Shown piece by piece: positions 12,911 to 24,344 of a stretch of 64,000 bases of DNA; within the stretch, counting starts at the first letter, position 1, and the number at the start of each line of letters is the position of its first letter. Origin of the DNA: Mangifera indica (lineage: Eukaryota; Streptophyta; Magnoliopsida; Sapindales; Anacardiaceae); contig NC_058143.1 of assembly GCF_011075055.1 (NCBI RefSeq), positions 15,143,057 through 15,207,056 of the forward strand, given 5' to 3'. The notes under the pieces were generated by a model. The model searched no databases, was not told the DNA's origin, and saw only the letters and a list, made by a program, of their open reading frames with translations. A program made the position numbers and the translations under genes.

Positions 12911-13989
12911 CAGCTTGCTCAAAGTAAAGAGACAAAGGACCAAAAGCCATGTAGTTAACATTGTGCTGCACTCCCACATTTTCGTTGTGAGGAATTACAA
13001 GCTTACCGTTGTTTCTGATATGATACCCGTAGAAATGAATGAATCAATCAACTGGGTTGTACATAGCAAGTTACAAACGAATATTGAAGAGAATATGAAA
13101 AGCTGTATTGTCTCTGTGAGCATCTCGTGATTTTGATGGATTTCCTTGACCCACATATTTTTGCTTGTTCTTTTTCCGAGTACTGGATTTGAGGTACCGT
13201 ACTTGCTGGGGAAGCTGGAATTGCGATTGTCAATACAGCTACTTCAGGCGGTCCGTGATACTTTTGTGAAAAAGATGTATTAATTTTTCTTAAAGAATTA
13301 CACTGATTATTGAGATTTCAGAACCTCATCCTCAGTATGATCTTCAACTCTGCTGATTTTTCTCTATTGAGGCTGCCACACTGGCATCGAATAGAGTCAA
13401 ACTCAAATATTAGATATGAACTCAGAATAACATAGTCCAGATTGAGCAGTTAGTACATCTTTTTCTTTGAAGAATGTAATAGAAAAAGCCTTAAATATTA
13501 CAAAAGAAAACTTGTTAGAATAATATTTCTAATTATGATTTTATATTATAAATTAAAATGTATGATAAAGTAGTGGTTTTCATTTAAAGTTTTGCTCTAA
13601 AGATAATTTTTTTTGCACCTTTTAATTTTTGAAATGTAGTTTACCTGGCCCTCATCTAAGCAAGAACACTTCTTAATGAATCAAAACCCAAGCTATTTAC
13701 AGTCTCAACAAGAAAGGAAGAAATGAGAAAAAGTAGAAGAATAATTTTCCATTTATGAAAAATGGAGTTTAGTGAGGTGGTGGGTTAATCAGAAATTGGT
13801 GAGAAAAAAAGAGAGAGAGGAAAAGGCAGAGATAGGGGAAGTGAATTATCCAATCAAGTGTATACTCATATTAAGTATGTATATGATTGTGTATTTAAAA
13901 TAGATACATATGATTTTATTAAATTGGATAACAGGTGGATAAATTTTATTTGTAAACCTAAAGGGTGAAAGATGTCATTAGAGTAAACC
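12911..13989. other. 3' region of TPR10 and intergenic DNA
   Basis: The first few hundred bases are probably the TPR10 3' untranslated region. The rest is AT-rich with no coding evidence. Short open frames at 12891-13130 and 13048-13233 overlap the TPR10 tail out of frame and are not genes. Confidence 0.55.
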
Positions 13990-14860
13990 TTGGGTGAGAA
14001 ACAAAGTTCTTTCAATTTTGTAATACAACACACGAATGGACTTAAGATGGCTCCTAATGCATGGTTTTCCAAGTTCACTTATTTGTCGGTCTTGTTTTCA
14101 ACCTATAGCTTATCATCACGATTTGTTCATTCGAAGGCTTCTCGCTGTTGTGTTCTTTCCTTTGCTCCATGTAGATTACATAATTTTTACTAAGGACGAC
14201 ATGTAGGAGATTTCCAATCTGAAGTCTTTTCTTAGTAGCCATTTTGAAACGAAGGATCTTGGTAGAGTCACTTGTTTTCTAGGCCTTGAGGTCTCAATAG
14301 ATCAATTTCTATATTACTTATCTCAAGCCAAGCATGCGACAAATCTTATTTCTTATATTGACATCATTAATACGAGGACTATTAGTACCTCAATAGACTC
14401 TAATGTTCATTATTTTATTATGACGACACTTCATTTAATAATTATTTTTAGCGTCAATTAATTAGTAATTTTGTGTATCTTACTATTACTTATTTGGATG
14501 TCGTTAATGTAGTTCATATTGTGTATTTTACTACTAATAGATTCTATTTTAGGAAAAAAAAAATGCTGCCTCTTGTTTTAGTACTGAAGTTGAGTAATAC
14601 ACGCTTATTGACATTACTTTTATGATATGGGCACTCATTCATTTGCTATTTCACTTTACTGTGACAAACATAGTGACATCAAGATTGCTCACAATAATGT
14701 CTTCATGAGCACACCAAACATATCAAGACAAATGGTTACTTATTCCTATTTCCTCCTAAGATCAGTCTGCATATATATTTACCAAGGCTCATTTACCTCT
14801 TCAACTACATGCTTTGATTCACAAATTGCATATGACTAATGTATTACCATCTTGAGTTTA
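13990..14860 (+). pseudogene. Decayed Ty1/Copia retrotransposon, reverse transcriptase to RNase H part
   Basis: Conceptual reading shows scattered Copia polymerase blocks in more than one frame. A GLK.AP.AWFSKF segment lies near 14036-14085. A later block (about 14185-14330, another frame) reads like the VDxIIF, SSHFETKDLG and FLGLEVS motifs of Copia reverse transcriptase. The RNase H end, with a YIFTKAHLPLQLH-like segment, lies near 14770-14830. Frameshifts and in-frame stops (for example the tag in gacatgtaggag near 14204) break it throughout. No integrase, gag or clear long terminal repeats were found, so only the 3' half of the polyprotein remains. It is inactive and 5' truncated. Confidence 0.8.
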
Positions 14861-15031
14861 AGAGTAATAGCAAAATATCTCTCCATTATAATAAGATACC
14901 AAACTATCTCACTTTGATAGCAAAATATCTCACCATTGTAACAACATATCTCATTATAATCTCCTTCATTTCTTTATATTTATGTTTGAGAGGTATTATT
15001 AGGCCTTGGGGTTTCAACTTTCAACCATGGT

Positions 15032-15499
15032 TAGGGGTAGATACAAACCAAACTGAACTCAAACTCTTTTTTATTCACGTTCAGTTCAAATAAAAAATAG
15101 TTTTGTTTGAGTTTAATTTGAATTATTTGAGCCAAAATTAAGAGTGATTCGAATTCAGTTTGAATAAAAATAATTTCACTAGAGCTAAGTTTGAGTTTAT
15201 GACTCAAATTAATAGTTTGAATTTGTGACACATTAATAAAATGATATTGTTTTATCTAATAATAGATTAAACGATATCGTTTTAACAATTACTTAACATA
15301 ATTTAAATCAAGTCATCCACTTGACTTGTAAGTCAAGTCGAGCTGAGCTCTTTTTAGATCAAGCTCGGTTTAGTTTAAAAAATAATTTGAATTTCCTTAC
15401 TTAAATCAGTTTGAATTTAAGTTAAATGAATTTGAGTTAAACTGAATCGAATTGGATCAACTTTTGAGTCTGAGATAGCTTAATTCGGGTCTAACCCTA
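15032..15499. mobile_element. hAT-like non-autonomous element
   Basis: A 468-bp element begins TAGGGGTAGATAC and ends GGGTCTAACCCTA, an imperfect terminal inverted repeat of the TAGGG type seen at many plant hAT ends. It is flanked by ACCATGGT and CCCATGGT, 8-bp target duplications with one mismatch. The interior is AT-rich with many gagttt / aattcgaa words and no transposase. It ends about 360 bp before the PRA1 start codon. Confidence 0.72.
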
Positions 15500-15856
15500 C
15501 CCATGGTATTAAAGTTTCATCTAGAAAGATGATGAAACCCAAAATATGGGGTGTGTTTTTAAGGTTTAAAACCAGTAGGATCTTTCAAAATGAGTTTAAT
15601 TTTTTATTTTAAAATTAAAAAATTATTAAAAATATAATGGTTACTTTTAAGTACTTAGTTTGTTCACAGTTAAATGAAAGAATTAATTAATGGGTAGAAA
15701 AACTTAGTTTTCAAACTTAAAGGTTGCAAAGTAATTTGGAAAACCTAAGTTGAAAAATTTGTTCGCCCTTTTGAAAAAACAAAAAAAACAGGTAAAAACG
15801 CTTTCTCAAAGACATTCAAATTTCAAACCCAGCCCCTGGAGCTTTCAGATCTAACC

Positions 15857-16480
15857 ATGTCTCTGAAACGCCCCGCCGGTTACGGCACCACAACCGCCAC
15901 TGCCACTGCCACTGCCATCGCCACTGCTGCCTCTACCACACCCACAACCGCACTCTCCTTCTTCTCCCGAACGGAGTCCATCACCTCCACTCGCCGCCCA
16001 TGGAGCGAATTTTTTAAATTCTCGAGCTTCTCGCTACCCTTAACCTACAACGACGCGATGTCCCGTATAAAGCGGAACGTGAACAATTTTTGCGTGAACT
16101 ACGTAATGGTAATGCTTTTTATTCTGTTTGTTAGCTTGCTTTGGCACCCTGTGTCCATGATCGTTTTCATAATCGTGTTCATTGCATGGTTATACTTTTA
16201 CTTCGCGCGTGATGATCCAGTTGTGGTTTTTAATCAAGAGTTGGATGATAGGCTTGTTTTGTGTTGTTTGAGTTTGATTACAATTCTTGCTTTGGTGTTT
16301 ACTCACGTGTGGCTTAACGTGTTGGTGGCTTTAATTATCGGAGTTGTTGTGGTGGGTGTTCATGCGTGTTTTAGGAGTACGGATGATTTGTTTTTGGATG
16401 AAGGGAGTGCGGCTGAAGGTGGCTTGGTACCAGTCATGGGAAGTCAACCGGTTAGGTTGACCGGTTATACGAGAATTTGA
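15857..16480 (+). CDS. PRA1 family protein (E/F-type prenylated Rab acceptor)
   Basis: A single exon encodes 207 residues. PRA1 proteins are small membrane proteins of the endomembrane system that bind prenylated Rab GTPases and act in ER-Golgi and endosomal trafficking. The first 60 residues are soluble and include an Ala/Thr low-complexity run encoded by ACTGCC repeats. The PRA1 domain follows: the SRIKRNVNNF segment (69-78), paired hydrophobic stretches at about 81-96 and 99-117, the ARDDPVVVF loop (117-125), a second pair at about 132-149 and 152-170, and the acidic DDLFLDE motif (176-182). The tail ends GYTRI. Lack of introns is usual for plant PRA1 genes. The ATG at 15857 is the first in frame and gives the usual length. 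Confidence 0.92.
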   Translation: MSLKRPAGYGTTTATATATAIATAASTTPTTALSFFSRTESITSTRRPWSEFFKFSSFSLPLTYNDAMSRIKRNVNNFCVNYVMVMLFILFVSLLWHPVSMIVFIIVFIAWLYFYFARDDPVVVFNQELDDRLVLCCLSLITILALVFTHVWLNVLVALIIGVVVVGVHACFRSTDDLFLDEGSAAEGGLVPVMGSQPVRLTGYTRI

Positions 16481-18185
16481 TCTTGGGGTTGTTTTTTGTG
16501 TTTGATTTGGAGATGCGGAGATTTTTTATTTTCTTTTGGTCGGTTTTGTATATGCTATATATATGTTGAGATGCAAGAATCCCTGAAGGGGTTTAGTGAA
16601 TCACGTTTCCAAATTGGTTTCCTGTGGAATTATAGAAATTGCAGGTCTTCTGAATTGATTATATTTCTAAAGGATTTGTGGTTTTGGTTATCGTGAAGTG
16701 GGAACTTATAACTAATTGTTTTCAGTGATGATAATGGAATTCTGGTTGGTGCTTAATTTGAAGTGGATATCATGAGTTTTTGTTACTGTATTATTGGTTT
16801 AAAGAGGTGGAGTTTGAGGATTAACCTGGGTTTGTTTGGTTTTTACCATTATATCTGATTGGGATTTGTGAAGTGTTAATTGATATGCTTGAGGCAGTAG
16901 ATGGGTAGCCTTATTGGGTAACTTATTCTTGGGAAGCTTGCTTTTTTCATTGTTGTTTGGGTTAAACTGTGAATCACAATATGCTGATTTTGGTTGCGCT
17001 GCTTTAGCATCAATCTTGTCCTGCAAGGTTTCAGAATTGGAATTGTGAAGATCGTCTCAGTGCATGTCGCAATTTGGCGTCAAGGGAAGGTCATGTAAGT
17101 CATTTTGTGAAGTCACTAATTAGGAAATTTTATTTCTTTTCATCATGCAGGTCTGATCAAATTTGTGACTTTCTGTTGTAAGTTAAATTTGAAAGCATTA
17201 GATGTTTCTTTTCTTTTGTGTAGCATGGTCATAATCGTTGACCAACCAATTACAAAATTTTCACATCTAATTCCTGGACTAATTCATTCTATGCAATTAC
17301 GAAGTTGAGTGTTATTAGTTATTCCAATGATTTCATGCTTTTTATAATTTGCTTACATTCTGGGCCAGTTCAGATAAACTTCTGTTTGTCATAGACTGTC
17401 ATGGTTGTCAAGCATCAACTAAATTTGTTGCAGATTTTGTTCAAATGATAATTAGCCAAAGCATGTTTACAGGCAAAAGTGGTGACTTGATGATTGGCCT
17501 AGGGCCTTGGTTACTAACAAATGTTTGAACTTCTTTTTCCGTAGTGTAAAATTTTCTGAACCTTTCATGGTTTAAACTTTTGGTGATGCAGTAGTTAACG
17601 GTGAGACTTTCATTGTTGGATTATTGTCTGCTAATTGTTTATTTTTTAATGTGGTTTGTCTAAGGCTCATATCTCAGCCTCAAGATTACCTAAAAGCCAC
17701 AACATGGTAGGTATATCGCCGCCATCCGTTTATTGTTATATGCTTATTCTAGAAACCCAGAAGCAGAAGTGCATATTGTTAGCTACCCTAGGCACTTCAG
17801 TGAGATGTTCCTAAGATGTACTGTGGGTGATCATCTAAAGGTTGGTTTATGTTTATCAAGTGATGGTGTATGATTGGTAAAGGTGCAAATGCTCTTCTGA
17901 GTAACTATCTTATATCAGTAACATTTTTCAAGAAAATTTAGTTTCAATTCAATTTTCTGCTATATGGGATCAACAATGTGGTAGCTTGAACTCTCAAAAT
18001 ATTTGGTTGTAAATGTTAATCTGGAAAATATGCTCATAAATATCAATTGGACTGTCAAGATGTCTACCAACATGATGCCCATACAGGCTACTTAAGTATG
18101 TTAGTAATTCTTGGAAAAGGAAAATCGTATAAAGACCAAAACAAAGGGGCAGCCGAATTAAAGGGAAATAACAGTCTATAGCTGA
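16481..18185. other. PRA1 3' region and intergenic DNA
   Basis: The first part is likely the PRA1 3' untranslated region. The remainder is AT-rich, with no supportable reading frame on either strand and no obvious repeat structure. Confidence 0.55.
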
Positions 18186-18452
18186 TTAATCCTGCTCTAG
18201 ATTAATAGTCTTGAATTTCCCATATAGAATCTTCTTCAATTCAGCCATTTGCGCAACTATAGATTCCTTCTCATCCTCAAGTATTTCCGAATTCTTACCA
18301 GTCACCGCCTTCATCTCTTCTATTCTGGTCTCTACCTCATCCCGTGGCACATGCGCGAAGATTTCTCCTATTTAGAACTGGACGATATTTTCATCCTGCA
18401 GAATCAATTCATTGCCTGCGTCCTTCAAGTTCTCACTTGTTTCCTTCTTTTA
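18186..18452 (-). pseudogene. Prefoldin subunit 4 pseudogene fragment
   Basis: On the minus strand 89 codons read like the C-terminal two thirds of prefoldin subunit 4, a component of the hexameric chaperone that hands actin and tubulin to CCT. Recognisable blocks are [36 protein letters not shown] and the conserved end [14 protein letters not shown] up to the stop at 18188-18186. An in-frame TAA at 18374-18372 replaces the glutamine expected in the V.FQIGE motif. The N-terminal part is not found just upstream; a T-rich stretch resembling an intron 3' end precedes the match. It is therefore a truncated, stop-containing copy. I see no poly(A) tail at its 3' side, so a partial gene duplication is as likely as a retrocopy. 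Confidence 0.82.
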
Positions 18453-19261
18453 AAAAAAACAACACTAAATCAGAAAGGGAATCATATAAGAAACCAGAAG
18501 CGTCAAACAAATGCTACCAAATTTAGATTAAAACCTACTTATTTGATAAGTAGTAATGGGATCAATCATTAAATCTAGAGTTTAATATACTTGGATTGAT
18601 TGGACTGGTCAACACAACCTTGAAAGCGAGGTCCAACTTAAGGAGGGTGCCAAGTTACTTAAAAAAAAAAAAACAGTTGCTGAAAGGAAAACGTTTATAT
18701 ATATATATATTTGGAGTTTGACAAAATATTAGTAAACAGATAATGTTATATCTGGTCAGCAATCTATCAATATTACTCATAATTATTTATAAATTCCAAA
18801 ATCAATTTGGAAAAATATTAAAAGTGAACGACATATTCCTTAAGGGTCAAGGATCAAGTAAACGAACAATTTATTATTCAGTTCTCAATTTCTGGTAAGC
18901 CATTGGAACGACTCGTCATTTTGCCATAAAACTATACAAAGACACTTTATGAAGACACTAAATTAACCAATAAAATTCACAACTGAAATATGGAAATGCT
19001 ATCCAAATCCAAGACCAAGTTGGATTCCCTATCAAGAATTCACCACTCAACTTGATTTACAATCGAATCCGGACCCAGAACTCAAACAGATGGTTCACTC
19101 TGTGGTAACAAAAACAACTCAACAGATCCTGTATGTGTAATCCGTAATATTGGGCATGGTACAAATCCCATACATAAAAATGTGATGATTCTACAATGGC
19201 ATAATAACATAAACATAGAATTGTTATCTTAAAGGAAAATTTGCAGCAGAATTTCTTGGGA
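18453..19261. other. Intergenic DNA, downstream of DRIP
   Basis: AT-rich with an A-run at about 18660 and a short (at)n tract near 18698. The last few hundred bases are presumably the 3' untranslated region of the minus-strand DRIP gene. No reading frame is supported. Confidence 0.5.
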
Positions 19262-21748
19262 CTAGGCTTTTCTGCAATATGACAAAACCATTACAAAGTC
19301 CTTAGCTGACGAGCCCACAGATGTTGGTACCTTCTTTGCTGTCGATGCTGTCTGAAACCATAGGTCTACTAAGTTATGAAGCTGCAATGTTGGAAGCACA
19401 GGCTGACCCCGGCATGATATCACGACCTGTAAGATGATTACAGTAGACTAAGAAAGAAAGAAGTACCAGAATTTATTTTATTAACATTAAGTGTGATGCA
19501 AGATAAAAAGCCAAGTGTTTCCACAGAAGAGCCCAATCTCCCTTAAAAAAGGTTGGAAGATGGACTCACCTCGGCTTCACTGTCAAGATCAAGTTTCTTC
19601 ACAAGGTACTTCTGAATAAATGAGACAGGCATTTTCCCGTCCCTATGACCAAAACAGAAGAAAACCAGTGAGTATGAGATCTTCTGGTAAGCATCAAAAT
19701 TCCAGCCGTGACTAACTTCATCAAGCATCCACATGTTTGAGCAAACAAAGAATAATAGCAAAATTATCTGAAACTTTGTCAGAAACTAAGCCACCAATTA
19801 ATCACCCTGATGACATTTTTCACTTAAACAACAAATTGGTCCAAGGAAACTCAATGACAAGCAACAGGAATGAAACAAACAATGTATGAAACAACTGAAA
19901 ATAGAAGTTGTCAAAGATGACATAATTCATCAATAAAAGAGTTAAAAAAAAAAGGATCCCCAAATCACATGAAAATTTTTTTTGGACATGCTACCCTAAA
20001 TCTATCACCTGATATTGATATAATAAGATTCATATAAGGGCAGCAATGTCTCTTAACCTCTCTCTGGTTTTAACTTGGCACTTGCCAATGTCTATTGTAC
20101 CTTACAATAAGCATAATAGTAGTACTAGCAATAACAATCCCACAGTTTAATATCAGCTAGTAGACATTCACAAGTGTCAAAACAGAATCAAAATGTTAAC
20201 CGCAAGTTCAACAGGAGAAAAGTAAAAAGCAAACCCTCTAGGCAGGTAATGGATCTCAGTAAACTCACTTTATCCTCAAGTAGCACGCTGAGATTTGAGG
20301 CAAGCAAGCATCATCTTTCCTGAAGCCATTTTCCATAAAATTAGAGACTAGCACTGAAGAAATCACAAAAATCAGGCTATCCAAACAACAGATACTATAT
20401 ACACCGGAGCTTTACCTCAAGCGCTAAAGATGTGGGAAGGGTGGTGCATTAAATATAAGTTCAGACCCTAAGAAGCATAATCCAAATAAATAAAAAGTGA
20501 TTATATCAATGTTCTAAGTAGCATCTTACTGATCTTCCGAGGCAACTAACGAGAACCAGACTGGACTTTTCCTTCTTTTATGCTTAGCTCCTGAAGCATC
20601 TAGCATGACTTGTGCTGCAGCACACAACTCACTGGATTCAGCTTCCCTTTTCTTTGCTGCTGCATGCAACCTTCTACGCTTCACTGGTCCTGAAAGTAAA
20701 CTTTTTCCATTCTTGTCATCATGGAATTTTGTATACTGTCTGTGCCCTTTCATTTTGGGTCTAGACAAGCATACATCAGTACCAGAAGCATTTGGCAGAT
20801 CTACTTTGGATTTGGTTTCAGGCATATATAGTTTAGAATCAGGGGCATTGTTCAGATCTGATTTGACAAGAGAGAGCCCTTGTGAACTTGACTTAGAGGA
20901 CTTGGTTCTGTTCGCAGCTTCAACAAGACAGTTTAAGGGTGTCCAGAGATCAGCTTTCCCTTCCATCATCTCAACATCATTCTCAGTATATTCATAAGCC
21001 CTTTCCTCATTATAAGGCTCAGCCTTGCAAGAATCCTGAATTAGTTAAAGGATGAATAACTGCTAATAAAATAAATGTGAATAATCAGAGCTAAAGGTAG
21101 CTTAGAGAACCAGAGTTCTGCCTCCCTTACCTGCCTTTTATTTTGACTGATTTTACTTAAAGAATCAGGTGAGCTTGAGCTCATTGGACAATCTTCAGCA
21201 GAATCTTCCTTCTTGTCCTCAATAAAAAAACCACACCCTTGTAAAGCAGCAGCCTTTCTTGCACTGCCTTTTGTCCTCTTTCTGGTCAGGCCAGTCTGCA
21301 GTGGCACTTTGGGAGTGCTAACCACCAATGATGATAGTGATCTCTCCTTCCTTTTGACTGGCAGAGATACAGAATGCATAACTTCAGGAGCTTGAACCTT
21401 TCTTCTTCTATAAGGAAATATTTTAGCCCTTATATCTTGAAGATTGTTGTCTGCCCTGCTGAAATAGACACTCAAGTAAGATAGGCATATGTAAAAACAA
21501 AACTAAATTAGTTAAACTACCAAGTTAAATGTTCTCCCAGAAGTAGAGATAACAATTTTGGTCCGAATTTATGAACCCCAACCGTAATGGAGAAGGGATT
21601 TCTTGATAAAAACAAAGACAGAGACAAAATCGGGGACGGAAATACATGTGTCCCATCCATGCCCAGCCTTGCCCCGTCCCTGACCCACCCTGGACCCCGT
21701 ACCCGTCCCCGTCCTCGTCCCCGTCCCCGTCCCCGTCCCCGTCCCCGT

Positions 21749-21779
<31 letters not shown>

Positions 21780-23956
21780 TCCGTCCCTTTATATTAATAT
21801 ATTTACTTAAAATACTTACATATTTTTATAGTTTTAGAGTATTTATATTTTTCAAATTTATTTAGGTTTTTATTATGCATATTAAAGTAGTTAATATATG
21901 ATATTTGTGATATTTGAAATAGTGGGTTGATTTTAATTTTATTTAATTTTGTTATTTGAAGAGAATTTTTCTTCGCAGAGAGAAGACAGAGAATCTTTAT
22001 TATACCGTAACAAGGGCGGGGACAGAAACGGGGGCGGGGGTGGGGATTGAGATCCCCTCCCTATTGCCATCCTTACCCAGAAGTAACGTGAAAATGAATT
22101 CACAAAAAAAGATATTTATCAAATTAAGGAGGCATAAGTCACCACAATCAAGGAGTTTCCTCCTTCATACCGCTTTGATTGCTTGCATAATAACACATAA
22201 ATGGTGTCTGCCAAGGGGCTGAAGCCACTCTATGTTTCCAATATTAAAATCCCAAACTACTCAAATTCATAACAAAATATAAAAGTTAGATTTCTGCTCT
22301 TTCTTGACAAAGTACTCACATCTTGACTTCTACAAAAACTTGATGACTTTTTCAAAAAGTTTATGAAAATTTAAACATTCCCTTGGGTTTAACTCAAGAA
22401 ATAGGGACATAATCAGATAGTTCATATTTAAAATTGATAAATCAAAAATTATCTTCTAATGCTAAATAAAGTCTTATTTTGTGCTAAAGCTTGGCTTCCC
22501 TTTTGGCAGAGAACAGACACTGCACTTTGGAAGCAAATGATAATAACACATTTCAAGGGTAGCTAATATTGCTTATCAAACATAAACATGAAACATAATT
22601 TGCTTTCTAATTATTCCATCTGTGAGGTACCCATGACCCCTGCTATAAATAATATGACAAAAATTCTAGTCAAGTAAGGTTTCTATTGGATATAGTCTGA
22701 GCTACACAATGATAAGATCTAGACCATCAATAAAATACAAGAGAAACAATCAAAACACAGTTAACAAACTTCTGACAATGAAAATCGTGTTCTGAACATC
22801 AACATAAAGATGACTCAGACTTTTATGAAGAGCAAGACATGGCCAATAAGGGCTCATCAAATTCAAACCAGAGCAGAGATGCCCAACGGAATGGTTGGAC
22901 AATTCAGCAAGTATATAGAATAGAAAACACAGTACATACTACATGCTTCAACCAGGTTAGATGACGAACACGCTTCAACCAGGGTAGATAACAAAGGTAG
23001 TCAAAATTCATGCAAACAAATACAGAAAATGAGATAGATTGATGCAATAAGGGAACTTATGCATGGCGATCATGAGCCGAAGATAGAGCAGTAAAATAAG
23101 GAAAGAAACTGTAAAGAAAAATCATGAAAAACTTCTAAAATGCATCAACATTTATTAGTGGTTATACCAAAAAAATTGACACTAAATATCCCATGATTTC
23201 CTCCTCAATGGAACATTAGAACCACCAACTCTATGAATCAACCCCAATTCTGTCTTGCAGGAAATGAAACAAATATTCCAATTAACTTTATAACCACAAA
23301 ATTCATGACAAAGAGAAAGAGTAACCTTAGAAACCAACCTTAGCTTCTCCACTGGAAGGCAGCCAAGATCAATATGGCATACAGGGCAATAATCCACATC
23401 ATCATTCGCGAGCTTCTCATAAATGCACTTCTTGCAGACTGGTTTATTTTCAACAGTCAAATGTATTACAAACATTGTCAGAAGTCAAAAAATTTTAAGA
23501 ACAGGTGAATCAGTACGAGCAATGCCACGTATTTTCTTCATATTGAAACTAAATACAGCATTTATTTAGTCCCCAACCTGAAGATTTGATGCTAAACCAA
23601 CACCATAAGTGATCTTTATTAACAATGCATAGCAACAAAATCAAGTGTATAATTCTACCATACCAGCGAGTATAAAGCTACATAATCCCGTAAATCTCCA
23701 TGAATGAACCAAAAAGACAATAGAATTTGAACATCAGATAACCAAAAAAACAAATTCCAAAGCAAGCAAATCCCCCAAATAGATAAAAATAAAAAGCATG
23801 CATAAGCTACAAAGAACCAAAACATAACAACAAAATCTTACAAGTGTGAAGACACTTAGAGATTGTAGTGGCTTCATTAAATAACTTGTTACAAAGAGGG
23901 CATGTCATGCATGCTTCAAGTATCTCTCTCTTAACTTTGACCACCGCCCCCGCCAT
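19262..23956 (-). CDS. DRIP2: DRIP-type RING E3 ubiquitin ligase (DREB2A-interacting protein)
   Basis: Seven exons on the minus strand give 444 residues: 23956-23842, 23438-23339, 21455-21131, 21035-20530, 20319-20269, 19642-19570, 19426-19262. Exons 1-2 encode a C3HC4 RING: Cys19, Cys22, Cys35, His37, Cys40, Cys43, Cys56, Cys59, followed by DLGCLPVEKLR and NLQDIRAKIFPYRRRK. The middle (exons 3-4) is basic, low in order and rich in Ser/Lys. The C-terminus (about 345-444), with the PVSFIQKYLVKKL and LPTLQLHNLVDLWF blocks, is the RAWUL-like ubiquitin fold seen in DRIP and Polycomb RING proteins. In Arabidopsis DRIP1/DRIP2 ubiquitinate the drought regulator DREB2A in the nucleus; whether this copy does so is inference. 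Arabidopsis DRIPs are about 420 residues, so the length fits. Assignment to DRIP1 or DRIP2 is uncertain. Intron 2 (1.9 kb) carries a hAT-like insertion. Confidence 0.93.
21544..22075 (+). mobile_element. hAT-like non-autonomous element with a GC-rich core, in DRIP intron 2
   Basis: A 532-bp insertion has ends TAGAGATAACAAT and ATTGCCATCCTTA, which are imperfect inverted repeats of each other. It is flanked by perfect 8-bp duplications CCCAGAAG at 21536-21543 and 22076-22083. Eight-base duplications with TAG-type ends indicate the hAT superfamily. It carries a CCGTCC hexamer array on the left, an AT-rich middle, and a G-rich tract on the right (gggcggggacagaaacgggg). A diverged copy in the opposite orientation lies at 51025-51667. 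There is no transposase. Confidence 0.88.
21701..21787 (+). repeat. CCGTCC hexanucleotide array
   Basis: About fourteen near-perfect CCGTCC units with occasional C-to-T changes. It is strikingly GC-rich for an AT-rich locus. It is internal to the hAT-like element, and the related copy near 51170-51215 has diverged units (cgttcc), so the array evolves with the element. The long proline/arginine frame through it is an artefact of the repeat. Confidence 0.92.
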
Positions 23957-24344
23957 GCCTCAAGCTTATAAATTTTTATCTGGACTCGAAAGGATGAATC
24001 TTTATGCAATAGTCAACTAATCATGAGGAATTACGACAAAAAGAGACGGATCTAGAGATGGGTTAGGACTATAAGAGAAAAACCGACGTGGGTTTTGTTG
24101 GTTTTTTACACAGAGAAAGGAACTGAGAAGAAAAATCATGAAAAAGGGAGCTTGTTTATTGTTGTTTTGTATAGTAGAGCTTGTTTCAGCGTGCACAGTG
24201 TGATACCAATGGGCTTGCACCCCGTTTTTACACAACCGAGAGTGAAGCTGCGCTGCGCTGAACTGACTCTAAGTTTGAGTTTAAGATTGAGTTAAGCTGC
24301 GCTGCATTGAACTGCCTCTGTGTTTGGGTTGGAGGTTGAGTTGG
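23957..24344. other. DRIP upstream region with a 49-bp tandem duplication
   Basis: Immediately upstream of the minus-strand DRIP start. At 24245-24293 and 24294-24342 a 49-bp unit beginning aagctgcgctgc and ending ttgagtt is repeated head to tail with several substitutions. It lies about 290-390 bases from the start codon, so it could be in the promoter or leader. No known cis-element is recognised in it. Confidence 0.7.

Noticed and set aside
15919..15945. Ala/Thr repeat at the PRA1 N-terminus as a possible frameshift artefact
   Set aside because: The frame continues correctly into the PRA1 domain and the ACTGCC repeat is a plausible coding microsatellite.
21587..21865. Proline/arginine-rich open frame over the CCGTCC array
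   Set aside because: The frame exists only because the hexamer repeat excludes stops. It lies inside a hAT-like element in a DRIP intron.
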